From Ramlibacter paludis (lineage in GTDB: Bacteria > Pseudomonadota > Gammaproteobacteria > Burkholderiales > Burkholderiaceae_C): 64,000 nt of DNA. Within the stretch, counting starts at the first letter, position 1. Each line of letters opens with the position of its first letter. Under the pieces are notes generated by a model that searched no databases, had not been told where the DNA came from, and saw only the letters and a list, made by a program, of their open reading frames with translations. The stretch spans positions 558,001-622,000 of the forward strand of contig NZ_JAKLTM010000001.1 in assembly GCF_022012305.1 (NCBI RefSeq). The letters run 5' to 3'. Shown piece by piece: positions 53,672 through 64,000 of this stretch. Both the position numbers and the translations under genes were made by a program.

Positions 53672-54153
53672 CAGTGTTCGAAAGCGACCCGCAGGTCGGC
53701 CGCGGGCGCCGGCGAAGTGCGTTGCGCCCGCAGCCGGCCTTGGCCGACCTGGCTCACGTCCACCTGCCAGCCCGGCACTTCCGTGGCCCGGCCTTCCAGC
53801 CAATCGAACAGGGCGGCGACCGGCAAGGGCGTGCCCGTCACTTCGGTGACCAGCGCCTCCAGCGACGCGAACTGGCGCGTTTCCCGGCTGGAGCGCAGCG
53901 TCGCCGAGCCGGGCGACCAGGTCAGCACGCCGGCGGTGCCGCCCAGCGGGGTGAGCAGGGTGAGCTCGCCGGACGCCGGCGTTCCCTTCAGCTCGAAGCC
54001 GGCCGAGAAGGGCTGGGCGCCGTCCATGTTCAGGGACAGGCGGCCGCTCCAGGCCTGCATGCCGGGCGGCACGTCCGGCCGGCGCGGCGTCGCGCAGCCG
54101 GCCAGCACGGCCAGCAGCAGGGCCAGCGCGAAGAGGCGCCAGGCGCGCGTCAA
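53671..54153 (-). CDS. lolB: outer-membrane lipoprotein insertase LolB
   Basis: 160 residues, short but complete. Lipobox LAVLAGCATP (Cys near 20) and LLTPLGGTAGVLTWSPGSAT near 88 are LolB landmarks. It receives lipoproteins from LolA and places them in the outer membrane. Overlaps the TPR gene by 4 bp and ispE by 1 bp. Confidence 0.92.
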   Translation of the reverse strand: MTRAWRLFALALLLAVLAGCATPRRPDVPPGMQAWSGRLSLNMDGAQPFSAGFELKGTPASGELTLLTPLGGTAGVLTWSPGSATLRSSRETRQFASLEALVTEVTGTPLPVAALFDWLEGRATEVPGWQVDVSQVGQGRLRAQRTSPAPAADLRVAFEH

Positions 54154-55871
54154 GGCTTCACCTTCAGCCGCTTGAGCGTTTCCACCAGCGTGTCGTTTTC
54201 CGCGTTGAGCGCGAGCCCTTCGCGCCAGACTTTCTCGGCCTGGTCGCGCCGGCCCATGCTCCAGAGCACTTCGCCCAGGTGCGCGGCGATCTCGGGATCG
54301 GGCTTGTCCTTCCAGGCGGCCTGCAGCAGGCGCAGGGACTCTTCCTTGTTGCCCATGCGGAATTCCACCCAGGCCAGGCTGTCGCTGATGAAGGGGTCGC
54401 CCGGTGCGAAGTCGAGCGCCTTCAGCACCAGCTGCCTCGCTTCCGGCAGCCGCACGTTGCGTTCCGCCAGCGAGTAGCCGAGCGCGTTGTACGCGTGGTG
54501 GTAATCGGGCTTGAGCACCATCACCTGGCGCAGCAGCTTTTCCATGTCGGTGAAGTCATTGAGCTTCTCCGCCATCATGGCCTGGTCGTACAGCAGGTCC
54601 GGGTCCTTCGGCTCCTTGGCCACCGCCTGCGCCAGCAGCTGGTAGGCCGCCTTGTATTGCTTGTGGTCCCGCAGCAGCGAGATCTCCGACATCATCTTCA
54701 GGCGCGCGTCACCGGCCTTGCGTTCGGGGATGGCGCGAATCAGCTTGCGCGCTTCCTCGATCCGGCCCTGGCGCGCGAGGATGGACGCGCGCCGGTTCTG
54801 CGCCGCCATCAGGTCCTGCGGGTCGTCGATGCGGTCCAGCCATGCGGCGGCGCCGGCGTAGTCCTTGCGCTTTTCGGCCACCTGCGACAGCGACAGGTAG
54901 GCCTGCGCCAGCCCGCGCTTGCGCTCGTCGCCCTCCTGCTTCTGCGCCAGCTCGATGTAGCGCTTGAGCGCAACTTCGCCCGCGGGCAGCTGGTTGTCCT
55001 GGACCATCAGCGTGCCTTGCACCAGCCAGGCCTCCGCGAACTCGGGGCGCTCGGTGGTGATCGCCTTCAGCTGCTGCAGCGCCTCGGGGTAGCGCTGTGC
55101 GTCCAGCAAGGCGCGGGCGTAGCCCATGCGGATCTCGGGCAGCGGATTCGCGTCCAGGTACTTGCGCACCATCGCCTCGGCCTCGGGCATCTTCGGATCC
55201 ATCAGCTCCAGGGCCAGCAGCGGCGGGCCTTCGTAGCGCGCGTCCAGGGTCTGGCCGCGGCGCGCCGCTTCGAGCGCGCCCGCGGTGTCGCCGGCCGCCA
55301 GCCGCATGCGGCCTATGGTGGTCCAGGCGGCGGGGCCGAGATCGGTCTTGGCCGTGTAGTCGGACAAGGCCTGTTCCACCGAGGTGGCGGCCAGCTTCTT
55401 GTCGGTGACGCGGGCAAAGTTGCGCGGCAGGGCGTTGATCACCGCCGCGCGGTCCTTGGCGTCGGCCAATGCGATCTCGGCGCGCAGCGGCTCGGCGATC
55501 TCGCCCATGCGATTGAGCGCCACCAGCACCTGCAGCACGTAGCGGTTGGCTTCGCGCGATTGCGGGAAAGCCTTCTTCCAGTCGCGCGCGGCCTGCAGCG
55601 CGGCGTCGCCGGAGCGGGCCTGGAAGGCGAGTTCCACGGCGCGCTGGTACAGCTCGGGGTCGTTGGTCTTGCGGGCGGCGTCCAGGATCAGGGCAAAGCC
55701 CGCGCCGGGCTCTTCGCCGCGGACGTTCAGCTCGCCCAGCAGCAGCTGGTAGAACAGCGCGGCGTCGAGGCCGCTGTCGGCGGGCGGCGGGTCGTCCTGG
55801 GAAAAGGCCGGCGCGCAGACGCCGCTCAACACCAGGATCGCAGCGGCGGCTGCGCGGGGGAATCTCTTCAT
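54150..55871 (-). CDS. exported TPR-repeat protein
   Basis: 573 residues: signal peptide (about 1-25, ending PAFSQ), then many TPR-like helical repeats (for example [20 protein letters not shown] near 460 and [20 protein letters not shown] near 530). No enzyme motif. In betaproteobacteria such proteins precede lolB and are thought to be envelope-assembly factors. ATG 55871 is used; 55889 is possible. Only 23 bp separate it from the divergent mutM. Confidence 0.85.
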   Translation of the reverse strand: MKRFPRAAAAAILVLSGVCAPAFSQDDPPPADSGLDAALFYQLLLGELNVRGEEPGAGFALILDAARKTNDPELYQRAVELAFQARSGDAALQAARDWKKAFPQSREANRYVLQVLVALNRMGEIAEPLRAEIALADAKDRAAVINALPRNFARVTDKKLAATSVEQALSDYTAKTDLGPAAWTTIGRMRLAAGDTAGALEAARRGQTLDARYEGPPLLALELMDPKMPEAEAMVRKYLDANPLPEIRMGYARALLDAQRYPEALQQLKAITTERPEFAEAWLVQGTLMVQDNQLPAGEVALKRYIELAQKQEGDERKRGLAQAYLSLSQVAEKRKDYAGAAAWLDRIDDPQDLMAAQNRRASILARQGRIEEARKLIRAIPERKAGDARLKMMSEISLLRDHKQYKAAYQLLAQAVAKEPKDPDLLYDQAMMAEKLNDFTDMEKLLRQVMVLKPDYHHAYNALGYSLAERNVRLPEARQLVLKALDFAPGDPFISDSLAWVEFRMGNKEESLRLLQAAWKDKPDPEIAAHLGEVLWSMGRRDQAEKVWREGLALNAENDTLVETLKRLKVKP

Positions 55872-55894
55872 CGAACCATAATAATCCAAGGTCT

Positions 55895-56710
55895 ATGCCT
55901 GAACTTCCCGAGGTAGAAACCACCCGCCTCTCGTTTGCCGACCGCATCGCGGGCGCGCGCATCGAGGCGGTGCGCCTGGGCAAGCCGCTGCGCTGGCCGC
56001 TGGGCGTGAAGCCCGAGAAGCTCGTGGGCCGCACGGTGCGCGGGGTGCGCAGGCGGGGCAAGTACCTGCTGGTCGACCTCGATGCGGGCGTGCTGCTGAT
56101 GCACCTGGGCATGTCCGGCAGCCTGCGCTTCGACCGCGCCATGCCCGAGGCGGCCCTGCACGACCACTTCGACCTCGTCACCAGCCAGGGCGTGTTGCGC
56201 CTGAACGACCCGCGCCGCTTCGGCGCCGTGGTGTTTGCCGAAGGCGAGTCCGCCCCGGAAGCGGTAAAGCTGCTGGGCGGCCTGGGCGTCGAGCCGCTGG
56301 AAGAAGGCTTCGACCTGGCCGCTTTCCAGGCGGGCCTCAAGCGCCGCAAGGCGCCGATCAAGCAGGTGCTGCTGGCCGGCGACCTGGTGGTGGGCGTGGG
56401 AAATATCTATGCATCCGAGGCCCTGTTCCTGGCCGGCATCCGTCCCACGCTGTCGGCCGCGAAGATCAGCCGCCCCCGCGCCGCCCGCCTGCATGCGGCG
56501 ATCAAAGAAGTGTTGGCACGGGCGTTGGAAAAAGGCGGCAGCACCTTGCGCGATTTTTCCAATGCCTTCGGCGAGACCGGCTACTTCCAGCTCGAGGCCA
56601 TGGTGTACGACCGGAAAGGGGAGCCGTGTCGCGTTTGCGGCACACCCATTCGCATGATCCGCCAGGGGCAGAGGGCGACGTTTTTCTGCCCGCACTGCCA
56701 GAAAAGCTGA
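55895..56710 (+). CDS. mutM: formamidopyrimidine-DNA glycosylase
   Basis: 271 residues. The catalytic N-terminus [10 protein letters not shown] is at residues 2-11; [12 protein letters not shown] near 69 is typical, and the C-terminal zinc finger CRVCGTPI...FFCPHC uses four Cys. It removes 8-oxoguanine and formamidopyrimidines. Divergent from the TPR gene. Confidence 0.97.
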   Translation: MPELPEVETTRLSFADRIAGARIEAVRLGKPLRWPLGVKPEKLVGRTVRGVRRRGKYLLVDLDAGVLLMHLGMSGSLRFDRAMPEAALHDHFDLVTSQGVLRLNDPRRFGAVVFAEGESAPEAVKLLGGLGVEPLEEGFDLAAFQAGLKRRKAPIKQVLLAGDLVVGVGNIYASEALFLAGIRPTLSAAKISRPRAARLHAAIKEVLARALEKGGSTLRDFSNAFGETGYFQLEAMVYDRKGEPCRVCGTPIRMIRQGQRATFFCPHCQKS

Positions 56711-56729
56711 GGGTCGAAAAAGGGGCCGA

Positions 56730-56738
56730 TGCTATAGT
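56730..56738 (+). promoter_or_regulatory. possible extended -10 box of the dynamin-like gene
   Basis: TGCTATAGT matches the extended -10 form (TGnTATAAT). It lies 12 bp before the GTG at 56751, so the transcript leader would be very short. No convincing -35 box is seen. Confidence 0.3.
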
Positions 56739-56750
56739 CAAAGAGACCAA

Positions 56751-58724
56751 GTGAGCAAAGTGGCTACTTCCTTCAACGACCAGTTCGACCAGCATGGCGC
56801 ATGGCGGCGTGAATTCGCCCTGCGCCTGAAGCTGTTGTCCGAGTGGCTCAAGGACCACGACCTGCTCGATAGCGCCGTCGAGGAGCGCCTGCGCCGCCTC
56901 GAAGGCCAGATGCGTTCCGACAAGGTCATGGTGGCCTTCGTCGCCGAGTTCTCGCGCGGCAAGTCGGAGTTGATCAACGCGATATTCTTTGCCGGCTACA
57001 AGCGCCGCATCATGCCGGCCAGCGCCGGGCGCACGACGATGTGCCCCACGGAGCTGGGCTACGACGCCGAAGTGCCGCCTTGCCTGCGCCTGCTGCCGAT
57101 CGAGACGCGCCTGCACCCGCAGCCGCTGATGGAGTGGCGCGCGGTGCCCGAGAAGTGGGCGCGGCTGGACCTGGACGTCAACGATCCCGCGCAGCTGGCC
57201 CAGGCCTTCGAGAAGGTCTCGGAAGTGCGCCGCGTCACCAAGGACGAGGCCAAGGCCCTGGGCTTCTGGCACGAGGAAGCGCCGGAAGACAACCCGATGG
57301 TGGGCGCCGACGGCCTGGTGGAAGTGCCCAAGTGGCGCCACGCCCTCATCAACATCGCGCACCCGCTGCTGAAGCAGGGGCTGGTGATCCTGGACACCCC
57401 GGGCCTGAACGCCATCGGCGCCGAGCCCGAACTGACCGTCAACCTGATCCCGCAGGCGCACGCGGTGGTCTTCATCCTGGCCGCCGACACCGGCGTGACC
57501 AAGTCCGACCTGGCGATCTGGCGCGAGCACCTGATCGCCGAGGACGCGGACGCCGATTCGCGCCTGGTGGTGTTGAACAAGATCGACACCATGTGGGACT
57601 CGCTGTCCACGCCGGCACAGGTGCAGGCGCAGATCGACCGCCAGCGCGCCACCACCGCCGAAATCCTGGGCCTGCAGCAGGACCAGGTGATCCCGGTCTC
57701 GGGCCAGAAGGGCCTGGTCGCCAAGGTCAACAACGATCCCGAGCTGCTGGCCGCCAGCCGCCTGCCCATCCTGGAACAGGCCCTGGCGCAAGGCGTGATG
57801 GGGCAGCGGCAGAACATCCTGCGCTCCGCCGTCGGCAGCAACATCAGCGAACTGCGCACCGAAGCCACCCGCGTGCTGGGCATCCGCCGCCGCGACCTCG
57901 CCGAGCAGATGGTGGAACTCAAGGGCCTGCGCGGCAAGAACACCTCGGTCATCAAGCACATGCGCGCGCGCATCGAGCAGGAACAGGCCGACTTCGACGC
58001 CAGCGGCGCCAAGATCCACGCCGTGCGCTCGGTGCACCTGAAGCTGTTGCGCGACGTGTTCAACCTGCTCGGCACGCAGACCATGAAGTCGGAGATGGGC
58101 GAGCTCACCACGGCGCTGCGCCAACCCGGCATCAAGCTGGGTGTGCGCAAGGCCTACGCCGCCACCTTCAACCGGCTGCGCGAAGGCCTGCGCAAGGCCG
58201 AAAAGACCAGCAGCGAAATCCAGAACATGCTGACGGGCACCTTCCGCCAGCTGAACGCCGAATACGGCTTCTCGCTGCAGGCGCCGCGCGAGCCGGACCT
58301 GGCGCGCTACGAGCGCGACCTCGACCTGGTGGAGCGCAGCCACAACCAGTACCTGGGCGTGAGCAACGCGCTGCGCCTGGCGCAGCCGGAGTTCGCCGAC
58401 CGCCTGGTGCGCGCGCTGGCCACGCGGCTGCGCGTGATCTACGAATCGGCGCTGGGCGAAGTGGAGCTGTGGAACAAGTCCGCGGCCGCGCAGCTCGACG
58501 CGCAGCTGCGCGAACGCCGCCGCAACTTCGGCCGCCGCATCGAGGCCATCGAGCGCATCCAGCAGGCCGCCAGCGGCCTGGACGACCGCATCGCCGAGAT
58601 CGAGTCGCAGGAGCACGCGCTCGACATGCTCGATGCGAAGCTCGCCGAGCTCACCTCGCACCTGACCGCGACGCCGATGGCTGCCAAGGCGGCCAACGCG
58701 CAGTCGGCGCTGAAGACAGCCTGA
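56751..58724 (+). CDS. dynamin-family large GTPase
   Basis: 657 residues. The P-loop reads FVAEFSRGKSELINA (about 63-77), with Ala65 where dynamins usually have Gly; DTPGLNAIG near 215 (G3) and LNKIDTMWD near 278 (G4) are intact. Helical, coiled stretches follow (about 360-600). Bacterial dynamins remodel membranes. Start is GTG 56751. It lies between mutM and mutY, 40 bp and 4 bp away, so a link to oxidative damage is conceivable, though conserved chance linkage is as likely. Confidence 0.85.
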   Translation: MSKVATSFNDQFDQHGAWRREFALRLKLLSEWLKDHDLLDSAVEERLRRLEGQMRSDKVMVAFVAEFSRGKSELINAIFFAGYKRRIMPASAGRTTMCPTELGYDAEVPPCLRLLPIETRLHPQPLMEWRAVPEKWARLDLDVNDPAQLAQAFEKVSEVRRVTKDEAKALGFWHEEAPEDNPMVGADGLVEVPKWRHALINIAHPLLKQGLVILDTPGLNAIGAEPELTVNLIPQAHAVVFILAADTGVTKSDLAIWREHLIAEDADADSRLVVLNKIDTMWDSLSTPAQVQAQIDRQRATTAEILGLQQDQVIPVSGQKGLVAKVNNDPELLAASRLPILEQALAQGVMGQRQNILRSAVGSNISELRTEATRVLGIRRRDLAEQMVELKGLRGKNTSVIKHMRARIEQEQADFDASGAKIHAVRSVHLKLLRDVFNLLGTQTMKSEMGELTTALRQPGIKLGVRKAYAATFNRLREGLRKAEKTSSEIQNMLTGTFRQLNAEYGFSLQAPREPDLARYERDLDLVERSHNQYLGVSNALRLAQPEFADRLVRALATRLRVIYESALGEVELWNKSAAAQLDAQLRERRRNFGRRIEAIERIQQAASGLDDRIAEIESQEHALDMLDAKLAELTSHLTATPMAAKAANAQSALKTA

Positions 58725-58728
58725 GGCC

Positions 58729-59760
58729 ATGAAGCTGCCGGCTGGCTTCGCCGGCCGCGTGGTGCGCTGGCAGCGCACGCACGGCCGCAACACCCTTCCC
58801 TGGCAGAACACGCGCGACCCGTATCGCGTGTGGCTGTCCGAAATCATGCTGCAGCAGACGCAGGTCGCCGCGGTGCTGGGTTACTACTCGCGCTTCCTGG
58901 AACGCTTTCCCGACGTGCGCGCGCTGGCTGCGGCGCCGCTGGACGACGTGCTGGGCTTGTGGAGCGGGCTGGGTTACTACTCGCGTGCGCGCAACCTGCA
59001 CGCGTGCGCGCAGCAAGTGGTGGAACTGCACGGCGGCGAATTCCCCCGCAAGGCCGAAGTACTGCAGACGCTGCCGGGCATCGGGCCATCGACCGCTGCC
59101 GCGATCGCGTCTTTCTGCTTCGGCGAGCGGGTTGCGATCTTCGACGGCAACGTCAAGCGGGTGCTTTCGCGGGTGCTGGCCTATGGCGAGGACCTGTCGT
59201 CATCGGCCAACGAGCGCGTGCTGTGGGATCACGCGCGTGGCCTGCTGCCGGCGCGCGAGCTGCAGGAGAACATGCCGCGCTACACGCAGGGCCTGATGGA
59301 CCTGGGCGCGACGCTGTGCACGCCGCGCAATCCGACCTGCCTGCTATGCCCCGTGCAGGCCGATTGCGGCGCGGCGGCCGAGGGTCGGCCGGAGGCCTAT
59401 CCGGTCAAGACGAAGAAGTTGAAGCGCAGCGCGGAGTCGTTGTGGCTGCTGCACGCGCAGGCCGAAGAGGGCCGGGTGTGGCTGCAGAAGCGGCCGACGC
59501 CCGGGGTGTGGGCGGGCTTGTATTGCCTGCCGGTGTTTGCCAGCCGGGAAGCGTTGGATGAAGTGTTGCCCCGCAAGGCGAAGGTGCGCGAGGCGGAGCC
59601 CTTCGTGCATGTGTTGACGCACAAGGACCTGCATCTGCATCCGGTCGAGGCCGTGTTGCCGGCCGGGTGGGGTGGTATCGAAGGCGCGTGGTTCGGGGCG
59701 AAGGAGTGGCCGGCCTTGGGATTGCCGGCGCCGGTGCGCAGGATCCTCGAAGCGGGCTGA
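58729..59760 (+). CDS. mutY: A/G-specific adenine glycosylase
   Basis: 343 residues. SEIMLQQTQVAAVL near 38, LPGIGPSTAAAIASF near 111 (helix-hairpin-helix), FDGNVKRVL with the catalytic Asp near 140, and the [4Fe-4S] site CTPRNPTCLLCPVQADC near 195-211 are all present. A C-terminal NUDIX-like domain follows (about 225-340). It removes A opposite 8-oxoG, completing the repair MutM starts. Confidence 0.96.
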   Translation: MKLPAGFAGRVVRWQRTHGRNTLPWQNTRDPYRVWLSEIMLQQTQVAAVLGYYSRFLERFPDVRALAAAPLDDVLGLWSGLGYYSRARNLHACAQQVVELHGGEFPRKAEVLQTLPGIGPSTAAAIASFCFGERVAIFDGNVKRVLSRVLAYGEDLSSSANERVLWDHARGLLPARELQENMPRYTQGLMDLGATLCTPRNPTCLLCPVQADCGAAAEGRPEAYPVKTKKLKRSAESLWLLHAQAEEGRVWLQKRPTPGVWAGLYCLPVFASREALDEVLPRKAKVREAEPFVHVLTHKDLHLHPVEAVLPAGWGGIEGAWFGAKEWPALGLPAPVRRILEAG

Positions 59761-59771
59761 TCCGCCGGGGA

Positions 59772-59791
59772 GCCGGGGTTGCCACCCCGGC
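59772..59791. other. hairpin between convergent mutY and rapZ
   Basis: GCCGGGGT (59772-59779), loop TGCC, ACCCCGGC (59784-59791): a perfect 8-bp stem in the 32-bp gap. No T run on either strand, so it may stall polymerases from both sides rather than act as a true terminator. Confidence 0.4.
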
Positions 59792-59792
59792 A

Positions 59793-60665
59793 TCACCGCT
59801 TGCCCAGCTCCCGGTGCCGCTTCAGCGTCGTCCACCGCTCCTCGAACTCCTCCGCCAGCTTCTCCACCAGGTACACCGAGCGGTGCTGCCCGCCCGTGCA
59901 GCCGATGGCCACGGTGACGTAGCTGCGGTGGTTGCGCGCCAGCGGCTCCAGCCAGTGGTCGAGGAAGGCCGCGATGTGCTCGTACATCTGGTCGACTTCC
60001 TCGTGCTCGCGCAGGTAGGCGGCCACCGGCTCGTCGAGGCCCGTGAGGTCGCGCAGCTCCGGCACGTAGTGCGGGTTCGGCAGCATGCGCACGTCGAAGA
60101 TGTAGTCGGCGTCCACCGGTATGCCGCGCTTGAACGCGAACGATTCGAACACCAGCGTCAGCTGCGCATGCGGCGCCGACAGCAACGACTTCACGTAATC
60201 CTGCAGCTGCGCGCCGCGCAGCACGCTGGTGTCGATGACGTGCGCATGTTCGCGCAGGTCGGCCAGCAGCTCGCGCTCCAGCTCGATCGCATCCACCAGC
60301 GCCCGGTGCTGGTCGACGCCATCCTCGACGCCCGCTTTCGACAGCGGATGGCGGCGCCGCGTTTCGGAGAAGCGCCGCACCAGCGTGTCGGTGGTCGCGT
60401 CCAGGAACAGCGGCCGCACGGCGATGCCGCGCGTCATCAGCTGGCGGAGCTGCGCCGGCACCAGCGGCAGCGACACCGCGCTGCGCACGTCCATCGCGAT
60501 CGCCACCCGGTGCGCCGCGTGCTTCACCTCGAGTTCCACGAAGGACAGCAGCAGTTCCGGCGGCAGGTTGTCCACGCAGAAGTAGCCCGCGTCTTCCAGC
60601 GCGCGCAGCGCCACCGACTTGCCGGAGCCCGACATGCCGGTGATGAGGACGAGTTCGAGGGACAC
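59793..60665 (-). CDS. rapZ: RNase adapter protein RapZ
   Basis: 290 residues. Walker [15 protein letters not shown] at 9-22; [14 protein letters not shown] near 25 and [14 protein letters not shown] near 210; C-terminal [16 protein letters not shown] near 253. RapZ guides RNase E to the GlmZ small RNA and binds nucleotide or glucosamine-6-P. Start is GTG 60665, sharing a base with the recN stop (TAGTG). Confidence 0.95.
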   Translation of the reverse strand: MSLELVLITGMSGSGKSVALRALEDAGYFCVDNLPPELLLSFVELEVKHAAHRVAIAMDVRSAVSLPLVPAQLRQLMTRGIAVRPLFLDATTDTLVRRFSETRRRHPLSKAGVEDGVDQHRALVDAIELERELLADLREHAHVIDTSVLRGAQLQDYVKSLLSAPHAQLTLVFESFAFKRGIPVDADYIFDVRMLPNPHYVPELRDLTGLDEPVAAYLREHEEVDQMYEHIAAFLDHWLEPLARNHRSYVTVAIGCTGGQHRSVYLVEKLAEEFEERWTTLKRHRELGKR

Positions 60666-62311
60666 TAGTTGAGCCCCAGCATTTCCTTGGCATGCGCCAG
60701 CGTCGTGCCCGAGAGGCGCTCGCCACCGAGCATGCGCGCGACTTCGGCCACGCGCTTCTCGCCTTCGACGGCCGTGACGCTGCTGGCAACGCCCTTGCCC
60801 GCGGCCTGCTTGGCCACCACCAAGTGATGGTCGGCGCAGGCCGCAACCTGCGGCAGGTGCGTGACGGCCAGCACCTGGCGGTCGCGTCCCAATTGCTTCA
60901 TCAGGCGGCCGACCGTCTCGGCCACCGCGCCGCCGACGCCGGAATCGACCTCGTCGAAGATCAGCGTGCCGGCCGTGCCGATGCGGCTCGTGGTCACCGC
61001 GATCGCCAGCGCGATGCGCGAGAGCTCGCCACCCGAGGCGACCTTGCCCACCGGGCGCGGGGTGCTGCCTGCGTGTCCGGCCACCAGGAAGGCCACTTCC
61101 TCCAGCCCGAAGGCGGAAGGCGTCTCCAGCTTTTCCAGCGCGACTTCGAAGCGGCCGCCTTGCATGCCCAGGCCTTGCATCGCCGCCGTGACGGCCTTGG
61201 CCAGCTGCGGCGCCGCCTTGGCACGCGCCTTGGCCAGGCTGCGCGCCTCGGCCAGGAAGGCCTCGCCTTCCTTCTTCTCCGCGGCTTCCAGCGCGGCGAG
61301 GTCGGCGGCCGCATCCAGCTTCGCCAGTTCTTGCTTCCAGCCCGCCAGCAGAGCCGGCAGTTCGGCCGGGGTGCGCTTGTACCGGCGCGAGAGCGACAGC
61401 CAGGACGCCATGCGTTCGTCCAGTTCCGCCAGGCGTTCGGGATCCAGGTCGGTCTTGCGCAGGTAGGCCTGCAGCGAGTGCGCGGCGTCCTCCACCTGCG
61501 CCAGGCTGGAGGCCAGCACTTCGGCGATCTCGCGGAACTGCGGCTCCAGGTGCTCCTGCCCGCGCAGCGCGTCCAGCGCCTGCGCCACGCCCTGGCGGGC
61601 GCCCCCGTCCTCGCCATCCAGCACTTCCTGAGCGGCCCGCGCCGCATCGAGCAGCGCCTGCGCATGCGACAGGCGCGTGTGGCTGGCATTGAGCTCGTCC
61701 CACTCGTCGTCGCGCGGCGCCAGCTTGTCGACCTCGCCGATCTGCCAGGCCAGGCGCTCGCGTTCGCGCTGGAGCGAATCCTGGGCCGCGCGCGCATCGG
61801 CCAGCGTCTTCTGCGCCGCGCGCCAGCCTTGCCACAGCGACTGCAGATTGCCGGCATCCAGCCCCGCGTAGCCATCCAGCAGGTCGCGCACCGCGGCGGG
61901 GCGCGTCAGGCTTTGCCAGGCGTGCTGGCCGTGGATGTCCACCAGCTGCTCGCCTGCTTCGCGCAACTGCGTGGCGGTGGCGGCGCCCCCGTTGATCCAG
62001 GCGCGGCTCTTGCCCTGGCTGTCGATGCTGCGCCGGAGCAGAAGGGAGTCGCCGGCGTCGAAGCCGGCCTCCTGCAGCCACGGCACCAGTGCGTCGGGCA
62101 ACTCGAATTCGGCGGAGATCTCCGCCCGCGTGGCGCCTTCGCGCACCACGGTGGCCTCGGCGCGCGCGCCCAGCGCCAGCTGCAGCGCATCGACCAGGAT
62201 GGACTTGCCCGCGCCGGTTTCGCCGGTGAGCACGGAAAAACCGTCGCCCAGGTCGAGTTCGAGCTCGCGGACGATCACGAAATCACGGAGAGCAATGCGT
62301 TTGAGGCTCAT
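60665..62311 (-). CDS. recN: DNA repair protein RecN
   Basis: 548 residues of SMC type: Walker [15 protein letters not shown] near 30, a long central coiled coil (about 160-370), and the C-terminal ABC head with [15 protein letters not shown] near 430 and [13 protein letters not shown] near 458. RecN assists double-strand break repair. Overlaps nadK by 4 bp upstream and rapZ by 1 bp downstream. Confidence 0.96.
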   Translation of the reverse strand: MSLKRIALRDFVIVRELELDLGDGFSVLTGETGAGKSILVDALQLALGARAEATVVREGATRAEISAEFELPDALVPWLQEAGFDAGDSLLLRRSIDSQGKSRAWINGGAATATQLREAGEQLVDIHGQHAWQSLTRPAAVRDLLDGYAGLDAGNLQSLWQGWRAAQKTLADARAAQDSLQRERERLAWQIGEVDKLAPRDDEWDELNASHTRLSHAQALLDAARAAQEVLDGEDGGARQGVAQALDALRGQEHLEPQFREIAEVLASSLAQVEDAAHSLQAYLRKTDLDPERLAELDERMASWLSLSRRYKRTPAELPALLAGWKQELAKLDAAADLAALEAAEKKEGEAFLAEARSLAKARAKAAPQLAKAVTAAMQGLGMQGGRFEVALEKLETPSAFGLEEVAFLVAGHAGSTPRPVGKVASGGELSRIALAIAVTTSRIGTAGTLIFDEVDSGVGGAVAETVGRLMKQLGRDRQVLAVTHLPQVAACADHHLVVAKQAAGKGVASSVTAVEGEKRVAEVARMLGGERLSGTTLAHAKEMLGLN

Positions 62312-63201
62312 GCGCCCTCGTTCCAGTGCAGTTTCTTGCGCAGCGTATCGAAATAGGTCCAGCCCTTCGGGTGCAGGAAGCGCACCTTGTGCTGTGACCT
62401 GCGCACCGAGATGCGGTCGCCGTGCAGCAGCGAGGCCAGCGACTGCATGTCGAAATTGGCGCTGGCGTCACGGCCGGCCACCAGTTCGATGCCGATCTCC
62501 ACGCTGTCCGGCAGCACGATGGGCCGGTTCGACAAGGTGTGCGGCGCGATCGGCACCAGCACCCAGCCGTGGATGGATGGGTGCAGCAGCGGCCCGCCCG
62601 CCGACAGCGCATAGGCGGTCGACCCGGTGGGCGAGGCCACGATCAGGCCGTCGGCGCGCTGGTTGGCCACGAAATGGCCGTCCACCTCCACCCGCAGTTC
62701 CACCATGCCGGAGGTGGCGCCACGGTTCACCACCACGTCGTTCATGGCCAGCGCGTCGAACACGCACTGGCCGTCGCGCAACACCCGCGCGTGCATCAGG
62801 GTGCGCTGGTCCTCCTCGTACTCGCCCGCCAGCATGGGCGGCAGCACGGTGCGGAAGTGCTCCAGGGGGATGTCGGTGATGAAACCCAGCCGGCCCTGGT
62901 TGATGCCGATCAGGGGCACGCCGTGGCGCGCGAGCTGGCGCCCTATCCCCAGCATGGTGCCGTCGCCGCCCACCACCAGCCCCAGGTCGCACTGGGCGCC
63001 GATCTCGGCAACCTCGAGGGTGGGATAACCCGCGAGTCCCGCATTGGAGGCGGTGTCGCGTTCCACCACCACTTCGCAGCCCTGGGCCGCCAAAAAATTC
63101 GCAATGTCGTCCATCGCGGCGCGCGTGGAGGCCGCCACCGCCGGCGGAACCGCGGCGTGGTACTTGCCGATCAGCGCGACCTGCCGGAAGATGGATTTCA
63201 T
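62308..63201 (-). CDS. nadK: NAD kinase
   Basis: 297 residues. [17 protein letters not shown] near 70 (GGDG), [12 protein letters not shown] near 98, and [19 protein letters not shown] near 187 are the ATP-NAD kinase signatures. It makes NADP from NAD. ATG 63201 gives the common MKSIF start; ATG at 63207 adds two residues. Divergent from hrcA (29 bp). Confidence 0.96.
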   Translation of the reverse strand: MKSIFRQVALIGKYHAAVPPAVAASTRAAMDDIANFLAAQGCEVVVERDTASNAGLAGYPTLEVAEIGAQCDLGLVVGGDGTMLGIGRQLARHGVPLIGINQGRLGFITDIPLEHFRTVLPPMLAGEYEEDQRTLMHARVLRDGQCVFDALAMNDVVVNRGATSGMVELRVEVDGHFVANQRADGLIVASPTGSTAYALSAGGPLLHPSIHGWVLVPIAPHTLSNRPIVLPDSVEIGIELVAGRDASANFDMQSLASLLHGDRISVRRSQHKVRFLHPKGWTYFDTLRKKLHWNEGA

Positions 63202-63230
63202 CGGCAAATTACATCACTAAAATCGCCAAC

Positions 63231-64000
63231 GTGACCCCCATGAAGCTCGACGACCGCGCCAAGCTGTTGCTGAAAGCCCTGATCGAGCGCTACATCGCCG
63301 AGGGGCAGCCGGTAGGCTCGCGCACGCTTTCGCGCGCCTCGGGGCTGGAACTCTCGCCCGCCACCATCCGCAACGTGATGTCGGACCTGGAGGAACTGGG
63401 CCTGGTCGCCAGCCCGCACACCTCCGCCGGGCGCATCCCCACCGCCCGTGGTTACCGGTTGTTCGTCGACACGATGCTGACCGCCAAGCGTGACGACTTC
63501 GCGACACCGTCGCTGCCGGCCGACCAGCCGCAGAAGGTGATCGCCAACGCGGCGCACATGTTGTCGAACCTGTCGCAGTTCGTCGGCGTGGTGGTCGCGC
63601 CGCGCCGCAGCTCGGTCTTTCGCCACATCGAATTCCTGCGCCTTTCGGAGCGCCGCTTCCTGGTGATCATCGTGTCGCCCGACGGCGACGTGCAGAACCG
63701 CGTGGTGCACACCGCCGCGGACTACACCCAGTCGCAGCTGGCCGAAGCCGCCAACTTCCTGAACGCCAACTACGCCGGCCTGGCGATGGAGGAAGTGCGC
63801 TCGCGCCTGAAGAACGAGGTGGACGCCTTGCGCAGCGAGATCGTGGTGCTGATGCAGACCGCGGTGGAGGCCAGCTCGCAGGCCATGAACGAGGACCAGG
63901 AGGAAGTCGTGATCTCCGGCGAGCGCAACCTGCTGGCCGTGAGCGACCTGAGCGACATGGCCCACCTGCGCCGCGCCTTCGAGCTGTTCGAGCAGAAGAC
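63231..64000 (+). CDS. hrcA: heat-inducible transcription repressor HrcA, 5' part (cut by window end)
   Basis: About 256 residues are in the window; the gene continues past 64000. [20 protein letters not shown] at the N-terminus, [20 protein letters not shown] and [20 protein letters not shown] form the winged helix that binds [16 protein letters not shown] follows. GTG 63231 or ATG 63240 are both in frame. It represses heat-shock genes; a perfect CIRCE lies upstream of rpoH in this window. No CIRCE is visible before hrcA itself. Confidence 0.95.
   Translation, partial: MTPMKLDDRAKLLLKALIERYIAEGQPVGSRTLSRASGLELSPATIRNVMSDLEELGLVASPHTSAGRIPTARGYRLFVDTMLTAKRDDFATPSLPADQPQKVIANAAHMLSNLSQFVGVVVAPRRSSVFRHIEFLRLSERRFLVIIVSPDGDVQNRVVHTAADYTQSQLAEAANFLNANYAGLAMEEVRSRLKNEVDALRSEIVVLMQTAVEASSQAMNEDQEEVVISGERNLLAVSDLSDMAHLRRAFELFEQK

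Noticed and set aside
56502..58847. 781-residue minus-strand frame
   Set aside because: Antisense of the dynamin-like gene, without recognisable domains.

Overview
The window is one continuous stretch of a GC-rich (by eye roughly 65-70%) betaproteobacterial chromosome. Several block orders are typical of Burkholderiales: rapZ-recN-nadK next to hrcA, the chain TPR-lolB-ispE-tRNA-Gln-prs-rplY-pth next to mutM, and a cytochrome c oxidase operon interspersed with very small membrane genes. Together with several Bug-type binding proteins they point to the Comamonadaceae (Ramlibacter/Variovorax-like). This placement is inferred from gene order and protein resemblance; no database was searched. Coding density is very high. 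Many genes overlap by 1-11 bp (ATGA, GTGA, TGATG), so translational coupling is the rule. Most long open frames on the opposite strand are artefacts of GC-rich codons.

Layout. 1-4348: a tightly overlapping minus-strand set of five genes (heme-oxygenase-like iron enzyme, SAM methyltransferase, ATP-grasp ligase, OlsB-like N-acyltransferase, LplT-like transporter). It has the parts expected of a small amino-acid lipid or peptide pathway and is the best candidate for an undescribed system. 4560-12529: mostly ordinary metabolic and small hypothetical genes (SnoaL-like protein, Bug binding protein, FMN reductase, TauE/SafE, VOC protein with divergent LysR regulator, ModA-like protein). 12539-15038: a kefF-kefC potassium efflux pair. 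15102-17544: ParA-like ATPase, MaoC hydratase, TrmL, ComF. 17555-17837: a non-coding nested palindromic element between comF and a BioC-like gene. 18807-28274: DUF2244 gene and a complete aa3/caa3-type cytochrome c oxidase operon with assembly factors and heme A synthesis (coxB, ctaD, ctaG, ctaE, SURF1, two SCO-like proteins, ctaA, ctaB). 28292-31132: 7TM-type sensor with a degenerate GGDEF domain, then rpoH with a perfect CIRCE operator in its leader. 31225-34866: Mpo1-like protein, CutA, then a small LuxR-Bug-lipoprotein insert. 34890-40057: ftsY divergent from two M16 peptidase genes, then rsmD-coaD. 40064-42808: hydrolase, histidine phosphatase and a TPR protein. 42798-49426: a seven-gene minus-strand operon of a peptide-type ABC importer, an amidase and the TPR protein. 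49447-64000: housekeeping (YfhL ferredoxin, pth, rplY, prs, tRNA-Gln, ispE, lolB, mutM, a dynamin-like GTPase, mutY, rapZ, recN, nadK, hrcA 5' part).

Connections between genes. The oxidase block supplies the structural subunits, copper delivery (SCO, Cox11) and heme A (CtaA, CtaB) for one respiratory complex. rpoH carries the binding site for HrcA, whose gene starts at the right end, so both halves of the heat-shock control circuit are in the window. MutM and MutY, which act on the same oxidised-guanine lesion, flank the dynamin-like gene. KefF and KefC are a regulatory flavoprotein and its antiporter. No CRISPR array, prophage, insertion sequence or rRNA was seen.
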